From: Colicola sp963591775
GTDB taxonomy: Bacteria; Bacteroidota; Bacteroidia; Bacteroidales; Paludibacteraceae
Assembly (NCBI GenBank): GCA_963591775.1
Contig: CAVATM010000014.1
Span: forward strand, 3,406 to 67,405
Direction: 5' to 3'
DNA length: 64,000 bases
Shown in pieces: positions 16,256-24,294 of this stretch; positions within the stretch are counted from its first letter, which is position 1; each line of letters begins with the position of its first letter. Both the position numbers and the translations under genes were made by a program. The notes under the pieces were generated by a model. The model was not told the DNA's origin and searched no databases. It saw nothing but the letters and a program-made list of their open reading frames with translations.

Positions 16256-16466
16256 AGTGCCGTATAGTACAGAGACCGGAAAACTCAACAAATATAATTA
16301 ACCGGGGTAAATGCCTAACCGATGGCGTGCCGACACTTGCCTGCGATGACACTATAGCAATATAGCCGAGCGGCGAAGGAGTCGGATTACAAAGGAAAAG
16401 GTACACCTCAAATCCTATTCTTAGGAGTTTTCTCGAGCAAGATACTATACGGCACTTTTTTCTTTT
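16256..16466 (+). ncRNA. candidate structured non-coding RNA (unassigned class)
   Basis: A stretch of about 200 bases is closed by a perfect 14-bp terminal helix: AGTGCCGTATAGTA (16256-16269) with TACTATACGGCACT (16443-16456). A T run (TTTTTTCTTTT, 16456-16466) follows at once, as in an intrinsic terminator. Inside are further helices: CTATA-GCAA-TATAG with a GNRA-type loop (16352-16365), TCCTA-TTCT-TAGGA (16413-16426) and CCGAC (16330-16334) with GTCGG (16381-16385). No ORF with a start and coding character fits. Overall shape resembles 6S-like RNAs, which are long rods with a closing stem, but I cannot confirm conserved 6S sequence and no clean promoter is visible. The rest of 16174-16608 contains a weak AACTAG/CTAGTT hairpin (16186-16206) after the FadL-like gene and no gene. 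Confidence 0.45.
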
Positions 16467-16608
16467 GTGTATTATTGTTAGTGTGTATTATAGCTTACTC
16501 ACAAGGTGTACGGTATAGTTTCAATCAGAGGACTAGTATTAGGTATCTTGGCTATAGGTCATTATTACAATAATTCTTATTCTTTGATGCCAAGGGACCC
16601 TTTAGGTC

Positions 16609-17925
16609 TTAAATTGTCATTATTTCAGTCAATCTTTCCTTTGTATCTTCGAGTTTGTTCTTTGATAATGGAATGCCCAGTAGATAGATATCTGCATCTG
16701 TGTGTGTCAAAGGACTACTTACTCTAAGTTTATGGCAATAGAAGTCACTAAAGGGATATACTAGCATAGCTTTCCTTGTCTGCATACCATTAAAAGCACA
16801 GTATGCAAGTATCTGGTGGAAGTCATGGCGAAAGGTGTCCTTTAACTCATCTGAGTAATCATTCCAGTTGAAAATGTGACTCTTGTATTTTGCATCGATG
16901 ACATATTGTACTTCGTCTTTTTGTACAATAATGTCTGGCTCCAGATAGTGCAAAACCCAGGTCGGTCTATTACCCGATACTGAATAATGTGGGTTACAGA
17001 TTGCCCTAGCCGTAACCTTATTAGCCACATCCATAAATATGAACTGCACATAACGCTCAAAGAACTCCGAGTAGTCAATACGCCAAGCACGCTTGTTAGT
17101 GCGTTTGTTCTGTATGATGATGTTTGCAAGTCGTTTGGCTTCCTTGACTGCAATGGGGTCTGATGCATGCTCTACGAACTCGTCTGGTGTCTGCAAAGTA
17201 ATTGATTCGCTATATTTGGCCTGCAGACGATCAATTTTTGAAGAATATGATATACGTGAACGCATAGGAGTCTGTGGCCTTTTTATCTCACGAAAACAGG
17301 TGAATAGAACCGAGAGTAGCTGACACATCTCGCGATGTAAAGGCTTTAAAGCGTTGCTACGAGATTGGAACAGAAGCATATTCTGAGGGGCATAGCATCG
17401 AGATGCATATACATCCCAACGAGTACCACCAGTTGGTACATGTTCCACTCGTTCTGTCACATCAAACTTATGCCAATGTGCACGCTCTACTTCAAACCAC
17501 TTATCAATGAAGTTGCAACATTCGAAGTATAGAGGTGGTTCAAGCATGGAAGAACTCAAAGGAGGTAATGAGTCGTCATATTGTGGTAGGAGTGTATCAC
17601 CTACTACAGACAGTAACTCTGAGATATCCTCACCAAAACGGCCACCTATACATAGATCGCCACAAGGTTTTCCGTCCTTAGGCGATAATGTAGGCACACT
17701 CCCCGCGTATTGCGCAGTCGTTAATTGAAGATATGGGTCATTGCCTGTCAACACAATGTCTGCCTTCACATTCAGATAGTCAAAAGCCCTATGATTAAGG
17801 AATAAAAAGCGTTGTAGAGCATCCATACCATAACGCTTGTCACATTCCCATGCCTTATTGAGTTCGGCGAATGAAAATATAAACGTGTCCAGCGTATGTA
17901 GTTGTCTGATAAGGAACGGACTCAT
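16609..17925 (-). CDS. mcrC: McrC-like nuclease subunit of a type IV McrBC restriction system
   Basis: 438 residues. The C-terminal part carries a PD-(D/E)xK nuclease core: EPDIIV (E329, D331) and VIDAKYK (D344, K346). The N-terminal 200 residues are the McrC-type beta/alpha region that docks on McrB. McrC cuts DNA when McrB translocates on sites with modified cytosine. The start codon overlaps the McrB stop (TAATG), so the two are translationally coupled. The order mcrB-mcrC is the usual one. Confidence 0.8.
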   Translation of the reverse strand: MSPFLIRQLHTLDTFIFSFAELNKAWECDKRYGMDALQRFLFLNHRAFDYLNVKADIVLTGNDPYLQLTTAQYAGSVPTLSPKDGKPCGDLCIGGRFGEDISELLSVVGDTLLPQYDDSLPPLSSSMLEPPLYFECCNFIDKWFEVERAHWHKFDVTERVEHVPTGGTRWDVYASRCYAPQNMLLFQSRSNALKPLHREMCQLLSVLFTCFREIKRPQTPMRSRISYSSKIDRLQAKYSESITLQTPDEFVEHASDPIAVKEAKRLANIIIQNKRTNKRAWRIDYSEFFERYVQFIFMDVANKVTARAICNPHYSVSGNRPTWVLHYLEPDIIVQKDEVQYVIDAKYKSHIFNWNDYSDELKDTFRHDFHQILAYCAFNGMQTRKAMLVYPFSDFYCHKLRVSSPLTHTDADIYLLGIPLSKNKLEDTKERLTEIMTI

Positions 17926-19340
17926 TACTCATACAGATATTTCCCTGTTTCTTCGTAAAATAGTTGTGCAAAGCTGTTAGCAGCCTTCTTCATCAGACCT
18001 TCTGCAAGATACTCCTTGATTAGTGGCATGAGTTCATAAACAAGACGATCGCGCATAATATTGTTATCATCAGAGGCCTTAGGAGTAAGGAAGTAGCTCG
18101 GACCTGGTTGCAGATTTAACTCCTCGTCTGTAGCATATCTGTCGAATATCTCGCAGAAGCGGTTGAAGATTTTCTCATGGAAAGTGTAGTCATTATCTGG
18201 TGTTATCTTTTGAGGACGAATAGTGTACCACACAAAGCGACGTCGCAAAGCAAAGTCAACTACAGCAAGGCTGCGATCGGCAGTATTCATAGTAGCTATC
18301 ACATCAAGGTTTGATGGCAGTTGCGAAAGTTCCTCATTGCCTACCTTTAATGTAACCTTACGTGTGCCTACTTGATTCTCGAATAAGAAAAATATCGGTC
18401 CAAGTACATTAGCCAAGTTCGCACGATTTATCTCATCAATAATCAGCAGGACACGCTCATCTGGCATATCCTTAGCAGATTTTATTGCCTTGATAAGTTC
18501 TCCATCTTGATGAATGAACGACATACTACCAGATGTTGTGTCTGGCTTGATGCCCTCAACAAAATCTGAATACGTCGTCTCTGCATGGAACTGGATGAAA
18601 TGTGTCTTCTTGTACTTCTTGCTAATCTCAAGAGCATTATACGTTTTACCTGTTCCTGGAGCACCTTGCAGTATGACATAACGGCTATTCTTCAGAAGTC
18701 TCTCGACGTCATTTTGTATATCAACAGGCTGTGTATTCAAATATGGCTTGATGGCTTCATCTTGTGCTTTTTGTTGAACCTTTGTCCCCCAGTTGCGCAA
18801 CTTAGCATATTGGGCAAGCCAAGCTACTATAATACCCAACTCTTCGTCTGGGTCTACTATGCAAGAAGCAAGCAGTACGTTCTTGTAAGTCTCAATTACA
18901 GAATTTAGATCAGGAGCAATTTCTGCAATCTTATCCTGCAAATCTTTGACGGGAGACTCTATATCCATAAAGTCATTCTTAACGAAAAAATTGCCATCAT
19001 TCTTGGTGAGTCTTGTAAAAAGCCGGCGAGTACCTGTTGTTGATACGAGGTCATAGTCACGCTGGAACCCTGCAGAACCAACGCCAAGCGAGACCACACA
19101 TTTGCCCTCGTTCTCCTGTGGGAAGATGACGAACGAAAGGTCGTAGTATGGGCCCGATGGCGTCTCTTCAGGACGCACATAGCCAAAGTAGCTCTTGCCA
19201 TCCTTATACGAATTCAGATTGCTTCGTTGCATAGCATTGGGTGTACCTCGTTTGCCATCACGATCTTTCATCGCCTGAGTGAGGATACCAAATTCTATGG
19301 CCTTCTCCAATACCTTCGTTTCAAGTTCTTTTGCAGTCAT
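17925..19340 (-). CDS. mcrB: McrB-like AAA+ GTPase of a type IV restriction system
   Basis: 471 residues. The N-terminal 190 residues resemble the MrcB_N-type DNA-recognition domain (SYFGYVRPEE, YYDLSFVIFPQ). The AAA+ part has Walker A GAPGTGKT (226-233), Walker B LLIIDEINRAN (298-308), the McrB signature MNTADRS (351-357) and an arginine finger region RRRF (366-369). McrB hydrolyses GTP, forms rings on modified DNA and recruits McrC. The N-terminal domain suggests that it recognises a modified base, but which one cannot be read. It defends against phage with modified DNA. Confidence 0.88.
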   Translation of the reverse strand: MTAKELETKVLEKAIEFGILTQAMKDRDGKRGTPNAMQRSNLNSYKDGKSYFGYVRPEETPSGPYYDLSFVIFPQENEGKCVVSLGVGSAGFQRDYDLVSTTGTRRLFTRLTKNDGNFFVKNDFMDIESPVKDLQDKIAEIAPDLNSVIETYKNVLLASCIVDPDEELGIIVAWLAQYAKLRNWGTKVQQKAQDEAIKPYLNTQPVDIQNDVERLLKNSRYVILQGAPGTGKTYNALEISKKYKKTHFIQFHAETTYSDFVEGIKPDTTSGSMSFIHQDGELIKAIKSAKDMPDERVLLIIDEINRANLANVLGPIFFLFENQVGTRKVTLKVGNEELSQLPSNLDVIATMNTADRSLAVVDFALRRRFVWYTIRPQKITPDNDYTFHEKIFNRFCEIFDRYATDEELNLQPGPSYFLTPKASDDNNIMRDRLVYELMPLIKEYLAEGLMKKAANSFAQLFYEETGKYLYE

Positions 19341-19599
19341 AATTAGGTTGGCTATTAATTATTACCATAAATTCGTTAACAATCTATCTGTTTTGCATTC
19401 TTGTAGCCCAAACCTATTTCAACGCAAATTCTCCGTCAGTCCGCCTCCTCAATTTATTTGCCGGTCCCATCGATAACTTGTCTCAACTCGTAATTGTGTC
19501 CATAACCGACACAATATGTATGCATTGTTCCTTCCTATTGGTGTAATTGGAACAAAGTCGCAGGTATATATTGCGCGTAGATTTCCAGGCAGATAGACT

Positions 19600-19631
19600 T
19601 TTCGGCATATCGGTCAACCGATATGCCGAAA
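19600..19631. other. perfect 14-bp stem-loop between mcrB and the pseudouridine synthase gene
   Basis: TTTCGGCATATCGG (19600-19613) pairs without mismatch with CCGATATGCCGAAA (19618-19631) around a TCAA loop. It lies 30 bases beyond the stop of the pseudouridine synthase gene and probably ends its transcript, though no T run follows. The remainder of the 19341-19661 gap shows nothing else. Confidence 0.55.
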
Positions 19632-19661
19632 TAGTATCCTAGGGGACGCAATGGGATGAAG

Positions 19662-20930
19662 TTATTCGAAAGCTCCCATCTGGAGCATTGAAACCTCCTT
19701 AGGAGTCAGGAAACGATATTTACCGCGTGCTACATTCTTCTTGGTAAGGCCGGCAAAGCTGACACGATCCAACTGCATTACCTTATAGCCCACCTTCTCG
19801 AACATACGGCGAACAACTCGATTCTGACCAGAGTGTATCTCCAGACCAATATGTTTACGATCTTCCTTCGGGAATTCTAAGGCATCGGGTACTATTTTCT
19901 CATCATCTAAGATAACACCTTCACGCAAAATGGCCTCATCTGCCTCCTCTAAATCTCGATCAAGTAAGGCGGCATAAACCTTTTTCTTGCCAAACTTAGG
20001 ATGCGTTAACTTAGCTGCCAAATCGCCATCATTGGTAAGCAACAAAACACCAGTTGTATTGCGATCCAAACGACCTACCGGATAAATACGCTCTGCACAA
20101 GCATTGCGAACAATATCAATGACTGTATGGCGCTCCTGCGGATCATCAGTTGTTGTAACCGTATTCTTCGGCTTGTTAAGCAAAATATACACTTTGCGCT
20201 CGCGGCGAACCGGCTGATCGTGGAACTGCACCTTATCTGTAGGCAGGACCTTGGTGCCCAACGAATCAACGATAACTCCATTGACCGAAATAACGCCTGC
20301 TTGTATAAAATCATCCGCCTCACGACGCGAGCAAATACCAGCATTTGCCAGATATTTATTCAAGCGGATGGGCTTTGTCGGATCCTCATATTGCTGCTGG
20401 TAGGTTTGACGCTTGCGCTCGCTATATACACCGGAATTACGCTGAGGACGGGGACGAAATTGACCTTGTGGACGCTCTCCACCATTCTGCTGATAGCCTC
20501 CATTGTTATAACGAGGACGATAACCACCCTGCTGAGCTCCATCCTGATTGTACCCACCATTTGGACGGGGACGATAGCCACCTTGCGGGCGCTCTCCACC
20601 ATTGTAGCGGGGACGGTAACCACCCTGCTCGCCATCTTGCTGATAGCGGGGACGCCCCTGGTTAGTATAGCGATTGTCACGATTGCCCTGATAGCCAGCA
20701 CCTTGATAGCTATTAGCATGACGAGAATCTACACGCTCAGAATACTGACCTTCACCACGCGAGAAACGCTGGCGAGGACGGGCGTCACGAGCGGAATTGT
20801 TGTACGAATTGAAACGGGGACGAACACTTGCTCCATCTGCCGATGTAACTACATCTTTTTGCTCACGCGGATTTTCTTCTCGGCGATAGCCACCTTGATG
20901 ATAGGTGTGATTTTGATCATTGTTGTACAT
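19662..20930 (-). CDS. rluB: rRNA pseudouridine synthase (RluB/RsuA family) with Arg/Gly/Tyr-rich N-terminal extension
   Basis: 422 residues from the ATG at 20930 (MYNNDQN); a longer frame to 20969 has no supporting context. Residues 1-185 are low complexity, rich in Gly, Arg, Tyr, Gln and Asn, with repeats of GGYRPR and GGERPQG. An S4 RNA-binding domain follows (RLNKYLANAGICSRREADDF, about 189-245), then the catalytic domain with GRLDRNTTGVLLLTN (Asp289 is the expected nucleophile). The enzyme isomerises a uridine in 23S (or 16S) rRNA. The disordered RNA-binding-like extension is common in Bacteroidota homologues. Its leader contains a CACGGG/CCCGTG hairpin (20967-20991). Confidence 0.88.
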   Translation of the reverse strand: MYNNDQNHTYHQGGYRREENPREQKDVVTSADGASVRPRFNSYNNSARDARPRQRFSRGEGQYSERVDSRHANSYQGAGYQGNRDNRYTNQGRPRYQQDGEQGGYRPRYNGGERPQGGYRPRPNGGYNQDGAQQGGYRPRYNNGGYQQNGGERPQGQFRPRPQRNSGVYSERKRQTYQQQYEDPTKPIRLNKYLANAGICSRREADDFIQAGVISVNGVIVDSLGTKVLPTDKVQFHDQPVRRERKVYILLNKPKNTVTTTDDPQERHTVIDIVRNACAERIYPVGRLDRNTTGVLLLTNDGDLAAKLTHPKFGKKKVYAALLDRDLEEADEAILREGVILDDEKIVPDALEFPKEDRKHIGLEIHSGQNRVVRRMFEKVGYKVMQLDRVSFAGLTKKNVARGKYRFLTPKEVSMLQMGAFE

Positions 20931-21092
20931 AATTGAAAAGTTAGTTAGGTTAAACTCCGTAACCCTCACGGGCTACAACCGCACTCCCGTGCAATGGATA
21001 ATTATAACAGACTATTTTCACTCCATCGGTTAGTATCTCAAGAACGGATACAGGTCAGCCGACGTCAATGTGATTAAAGGTTGTTTAGTGAA

Positions 21093-21126
21093 TTCAGGCT
21101 CCGAGTATCACTACGCGGAGCCTGAA
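21093..21126 (-). terminator. terminator-like hairpin after rpmF
   Basis: An 11-bp perfect inverted repeat, TTCAGGCTCCG (21093-21103) with CGGAGCCTGAA (21116-21126), loop of 12, starts 15 bases after the rpmF stop. Only a short T-rich stretch follows on the minus strand. Confidence 0.65.
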
Positions 21127-21141
21127 AGATTACTGCTTAGG

Positions 21142-21327
21142 TTATGCCTCAGCTGCTTTCTCGATAGCTAATTTACCACGATAGTAGCCACAACTTGGGC
21201 AAACAGTGTGATAAATGTAGTGAGCACCGCAGTTCGGGCAGATTGCCAATGCAGGTACTTTCAGTACGTCATGCGTACGACGTTTCGCTTGTCTGGTGTG
21301 CGATTGTCTTCTTTTAGGATGTGCCAT
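21142..21327 (-). CDS. rpmF: 50S ribosomal protein L32
   Basis: 61 residues with the L32 hallmarks: start MAHPKRRQSHTR, a basic N-terminal half and a zinc ribbon CPNC ... CPSC (x2 and x2 spacing), followed by GYYRGK. A structural protein of the large ribosomal subunit. It follows the yceD-family gene by 74 bases, the widespread yceD-rpmF pairing, and is expected to be co-transcribed from the promoter at 21883-21890. Confidence 0.95.
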   Translation of the reverse strand: MAHPKRRQSHTRQAKRRTHDVLKVPALAICPNCGAHYIYHTVCPSCGYYRGKLAIEKAAEA

Positions 21328-21401
21328 ATCAAATTTCTTTTAATTTATTCGTCAATTAAACGCTGTAAATACGCCTCTACACCACGCAGAACGGCTATCG
21401 G

Positions 21402-21866
21402 CTACTCCACATCGTTCTCATTATCGAAGTTCTCTTCGTCTTCGGTGCAGAGGTGGTCTTGGAGAAGCGCGTCCATAATAGGGTCGCAACCACCAGCTTG
21501 GTGACTATGCACCAAAGGAAGATTTACTACAATCAACTCATAAGCAAGCCAATCCAAATCGAGATGTTCAATGCGGCTTGCATCTACCCCTTCGTCCTCT
21601 AAATCCATTTTCTCTGTAACCTCAACCGGAATGTCCATTGGACATAAGCAGCGATCGCAGACGACTTGCACCTTGCCTTGAACGGTCAAAACGAGATCGA
21701 AATCGGTCTCACGCAAGTCCAATACGGCTTTTGCGGCAACAGCACCACCCAACAACTCGGTATTCTCGATGCCGGTAAGGTATGCACTATCAAGCTCATA
21801 ATCAAACTGATAGTGACCAATCGCAAGCGTTGCGAGGTCGATAATATGTGGTTTCTGCTCTGCCAT
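21402..21866 (-). CDS. YceD/DUF177 family protein
   Basis: 154 residues. It has the DUF177 pattern: a central block LVLTVQGKVQVVCDRCLCPMDIPVEV with the CxxC pair of zinc-ribbon members, and a C-terminal IVVNLPLVHSH motif near the end. The family is required for normal 23S rRNA accumulation in other bacteria and nearly always precedes rpmF, as here. The acidic tail (ENDVE) is typical. Confidence 0.9.
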   Translation of the reverse strand: MAEQKPHIIDLATLAIGHYQFDYELDSAYLTGIENTELLGGAVAAKAVLDLRETDFDLVLTVQGKVQVVCDRCLCPMDIPVEVTEKMDLEDEGVDASRIEHLDLDWLAYELIVVNLPLVHSHQAGGCDPIMDALLQDHLCTEDEENFDNENDVE

Positions 21867-21882
21867 AGTGCAAAATCGGCTG

Positions 21883-21890
21883 CAAAGTTA
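21883..21890 (-). promoter_or_regulatory. -7 box (TAACTTTG) for yceD-rpmF
   Basis: Minus-strand TAACTTTG is an exact TAnnTTTG match, 16 bases before the ATG of the yceD-family gene. The previous gene's stop at 21933 is only 42 bases upstream, so the promoter sits in a compact intergenic gap. Confidence 0.65.
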
Positions 21891-21932
21891 CACTTTTTCT
21901 TTGAAACCACCAAATAAAAGTGCGAGTTCTAA

Positions 21933-23435
21933 TTATTTTTCGTGGCGAATGGCAACGAAAAGTTGGGCACAATACCGACGGACTGAATATACGGGAAATA
22001 GTTTCGCTAACTGAATGGCATTGTACGTTAGACGAAAGAAAGAACACAGGCGATGAGAAAGACGGGATTTTGTATGCCAATAATGGAGTGAAAAACGGGA
22101 ATTTGGATGAGTTTGGTTCGGAGTTCCTTCGGGAGTGGTTCGGGAATTAGGTGTATTTTTAGGACTATGCGTAAAGAGAGACCGATTGTTTTTTTTGAAT
22201 ACAGATGATATTCCTTGCTTAGAACAAGCATGCATATTTTGCTCTGAACAAGTATGCATATTTTGCTCTGAACAAGCATGCGTATTTTGCTCTGAACAAG
22301 TATGCATATTTTGTGCAGAAGAAGAAGGCTTTATTTGGGCAGGCCAAGCATGCATAATTTGGGCGGAACGGGGGGCTGTAGAACGACCACTATGACCATC
22401 GGCCAACAACTGGCGATACAGACGCTCAGATTGCCAAACGCGATACCTATATTTACAGGAAGTATATCGAGATACGGATTTTAAGGGGATATCGCCGGAA
22501 TTTAAGGGGGAACCGCCGGAATTTAAGGGGAATGCATTGGAATATAAGGGGAAAGCACAAGGAGATAAGCCCAAATACTTGACGACCACATAGCCCAAAG
22601 ATTGCCAAACGGAAAGAAGGTGCGTGGATTGCAACAGCGAGCGAGTCTGCTGCTCGAACTGCTTCCACTCTGCGGAAGAAAGTTGCTTGGACAATGCATG
22701 CAGGCACAGCGCCCAATCGCAAAGTTGGCGCAAGCCTACCCCACTCGTCAGGAAATGGCTCCAAAGATGAACAAAAAGATAAACCGCATTGTACGAAATC
22801 GGCGGAACTGACACAACGGTATCGTAAAGTGTAAGCGTATCGGTACCGGAAAACGAACGCTCGGTATAGTCTGAAAAAATGCGCTCTACCTTAGGCTGTC
22901 CAAAGAAGTCCATCGGCAAATTGTGTATCTCTGCCACCAACTCACGCTTCTCATCCATGACCAAAATGAAATGATGCCCAACACCAGACGGCGACAGCCA
23001 ATAGGCGTGCGGATAGCTTTTGGCTACCAAAGAATAAGCCTCTTGGTAATGGGCACAGCCTACATACAGATCGATATCGCCAAAAATACGCATAGCGGGG
23101 TCGGGATAGTAAGTACAGATGCCATACCCCTTGAGCAGGACGGCGGGGATGTTATGCTCTCGGAACAGCGTGACCAACTCCGTGAGAAAACGATTCTGCC
23201 GTGCCTGTCGCTGCAAAGCGGCATAGACCCACAACCGCATAGACTCCTTATCATAGACATCATACCCCTGCGCAAGCGCCCACACCGACAAGAGATGACC
23301 ACAATCTTGGCGATAGGCCTCCTGCCAAAAGCCGACCTCGCGCAATAGCGCAGGATCGATAGACAACGGCTCGTGCCACATAGCGGCACGCAAGCAGGCT
23401 ACGACAGCGGATGGGTATAGAGCGTATTGTGACAT
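21933..23435 (-). CDS. nucleotidyltransferase-family protein (NTP_transf_5) with repeat-expanded C-terminal region
   Basis: 500 residues from the ATG at 23435 (MSQYALYPS); it overlaps the end of the upstream kinase gene by 37 bases. The catalytic-type block is AVLLKGYGICTYYPDP, then MRIFGDIDLYV (residues 98-125), the Pol-beta-like nucleotidyltransferase core of the NTP_transf_5 family. Conserved sequence continues to about residue 290. The next 170 residues look non-homologous: seven-residue repeats (FPLNSGG-like), eight-residue repeats (CSEQNMHT-like) and a family A repeat read as SRTTPEGT. A basic C-terminal segment then follows. This family is often paired with an HprK-like kinase, as here, in loci for peptide or cell-surface modification. 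Substrate unknown. Confidence 0.7.
   Translation of the reverse strand: MSQYALYPSAVVACLRAAMWHEPLSIDPALLREVGFWQEAYRQDCGHLLSVWALAQGYDVYDKESMRLWVYAALQRQARQNRFLTELVTLFREHNIPAVLLKGYGICTYYPDPAMRIFGDIDLYVGCAHYQEAYSLVAKSYPHAYWLSPSGVGHHFILVMDEKRELVAEIHNLPMDFFGQPKVERIFSDYTERSFSGTDTLTLYDTVVSVPPISYNAVYLFVHLWSHFLTSGVGLRQLCDWALCLHALSKQLSSAEWKQFEQQTRSLLQSTHLLSVWQSLGYVVVKYLGLSPCAFPLYSNAFPLNSGGSPLNSGDIPLKSVSRYTSCKYRYRVWQSERLYRQLLADGHSGRSTAPRSAQIMHAWPAQIKPSSSAQNMHTCSEQNTHACSEQNMHTCSEQNMHACSKQGISSVFKKNNRSLFTHSPKNTPNSRTTPEGTPNQTHPNSRFSLHYWHTKSRLSHRLCSFFRLTYNAIQLAKLFPVYSVRRYCAQLFVAIRHEK
22126..22149. repeat. dispersed repeat family A copy inside the nucleotidyltransferase gene
   Basis: CTTCGGGAGTGGTTCGGGAA is the reverse complement of the intergenic family A motif; here it is translated as part of NSRTTPEGT. 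An intergenic repeat in a coding frame suggests insertion into, or growth of, the gene's variable tail. Confidence 0.55.
22217..22360. repeat. 24-bp tandem repeat array (four good units, two degenerate)
   Basis: Units start at 22217, 22241, 22265 and 22289, each 24 bases and near identical (GCTCTGAACAAGTATGCATA then TTTT), followed by two decayed units at 22313 and 22337. The units contain ATGCAT or GCATGC palindromes. The period is a multiple of three, so the nucleotidyltransferase frame stays open and reads CSEQNMHT/A repeats. No spacers: not a CRISPR array. Confidence 0.8.
22476..22559. repeat. 21-bp tandem repeat array (four units)
   Basis: Four 21-base units at 22476, 22497, 22518 and 22539, core GGAATTTAAGGGG, with variable last six to eight bases. 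The frame is kept and gives a seven-residue repeat of the type FPLNSGG. A second, unrelated minisatellite in the same gene as the 24-bp array. Confidence 0.75.
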
Positions 23436-24184
23436 AACTCGGCAGCTGCCACATCGGGCAAACAAGATAATTCGTACATGGGAATGGATTGAACAACCGC
23501 CGCAACGGTATCGTGCAACGCTTGTATTTGCACCGATTCGGATTTCAAACCGCTGGAAGAAGCCAACAAATAGACAAAGGCCTGCGGCAAACGAAGGCGA
23601 ACGATAGTATTTTGTGGTGCTTGGGTTAGTTTGACCATTGCCTGCAAAGGGGCAAACTCAGGGCGATAGCAAGGCGTCTTGCCACTCCACGGCGAACCAT
23701 AGATACGAACTTGCTCGCCCAATACACGCAAAACGGGATTATCATCGTTGAGCAGCCATGCCTCAGCATAACGCTCTTGCCATAAACGAGCATGCGTGGA
23801 TTTTCCCGTACCCGACCAGCCCAAGAACACCTGCCCTTCCCCCAGACAAACCACGGCAGAAGCATGCAAAACCAAGGTTTGACAGGTGGCGGTGGCAAAT
23901 GCATAGAGAAGCAATGTGGCATTATCGATAGCAAATCGAACATCGGATGTTTCGACATACAATGTAGCCTCAGCAAAATTTGCCGACGCAAGCATACGGC
24001 AACAGATAGGACTCTGCCGCCACATAGACATCTCGAAAAGCCATTCTTCACCGACACGGCTGACCTCAACACGAGGCATATCGTCATCGGATTGGTCTAT
24101 AAAAAGGGGATGTTTGGGTTGTGTCAACTGCCATGATTCGGACACGACTCGCAAACGAAAAAGAGGTGCAGTAGAAGGCTGCAC
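23399..24184 (-). CDS. HprK-like serine kinase family protein, N terminus probably disrupted
   Basis: 261 residues from a GTG at 24184. A kinase-type P-loop GWSGTGKST (122-130) is followed by LLNDDNPVLRVL and GSPWSGKTPCYRP, the pattern of HprK/PEP-carboxykinase-like proteins found in Bacteroidota peptide-modification loci next to NTP_transf_5 proteins. Coding-looking sequence continues upstream in frame (YYSVAEHVF ... PNYNPFSV), which looks like the missing start of this family, up to a TGA at 24271-24269. Five codons earlier there is an ATG (24286), eight bases after the stop of the previous gene. I infer that the original start was 24286 and that a nonsense codon now interrupts it. Translation may restart at the GTG or fail. 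Confidence 0.65.
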   Translation of the reverse strand: MQPSTAPLFRLRVVSESWQLTQPKHPLFIDQSDDDMPRVEVSRVGEEWLFEMSMWRQSPICCRMLASANFAEATLYVETSDVRFAIDNATLLLYAFATATCQTLVLHASAVVCLGEGQVFLGWSGTGKSTHARLWQERYAEAWLLNDDNPVLRVLGEQVRIYGSPWSGKTPCYRPEFAPLQAMVKLTQAPQNTIVRLRLPQAFVYLLASSSGLKSESVQIQALHDTVAAVVQSIPMYELSCLPDVAAAELCHNTLYTHPLS

Positions 24185-24294
24185 GGAGAAAGGATTATAA
24201 TTGGGACATTGCGAGAGCCATGCCGCCTCCGCCTCAACAGCGAAGACATGTTCGGCAACAGAATAATATCACAGGACTCGCTCCATAGATGCAT

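Noticed and set aside
16361..16400. tRNA D-arm-like sequence (GCCGAGCGGCGAAGG) inside the candidate RNA
   Set aside because: No T-arm (GGTTCGA-like), no acceptor pairing and no CCA-like end; the surrounding helices fit a different fold.
16256..16466. Retron ncRNA, because of the long end-to-end inverted repeat
   Set aside because: No reverse transcriptase gene nearby; the neighbours are mcrBC and an outer-membrane protein gene.
22217..22360. CRISPR array
   Set aside because: Units are directly adjacent with no spacers, are in frame within a gene, and no cas gene is present.
24269..24271. TGA recoding (selenocysteine or reassigned stop) in the HprK-like gene
   Set aside because: Other genes here end in TGA (for example at 41305, 56308 and 56817), no SECIS-like element is seen, and the position is near the N terminus of a kinase with no selenium role.
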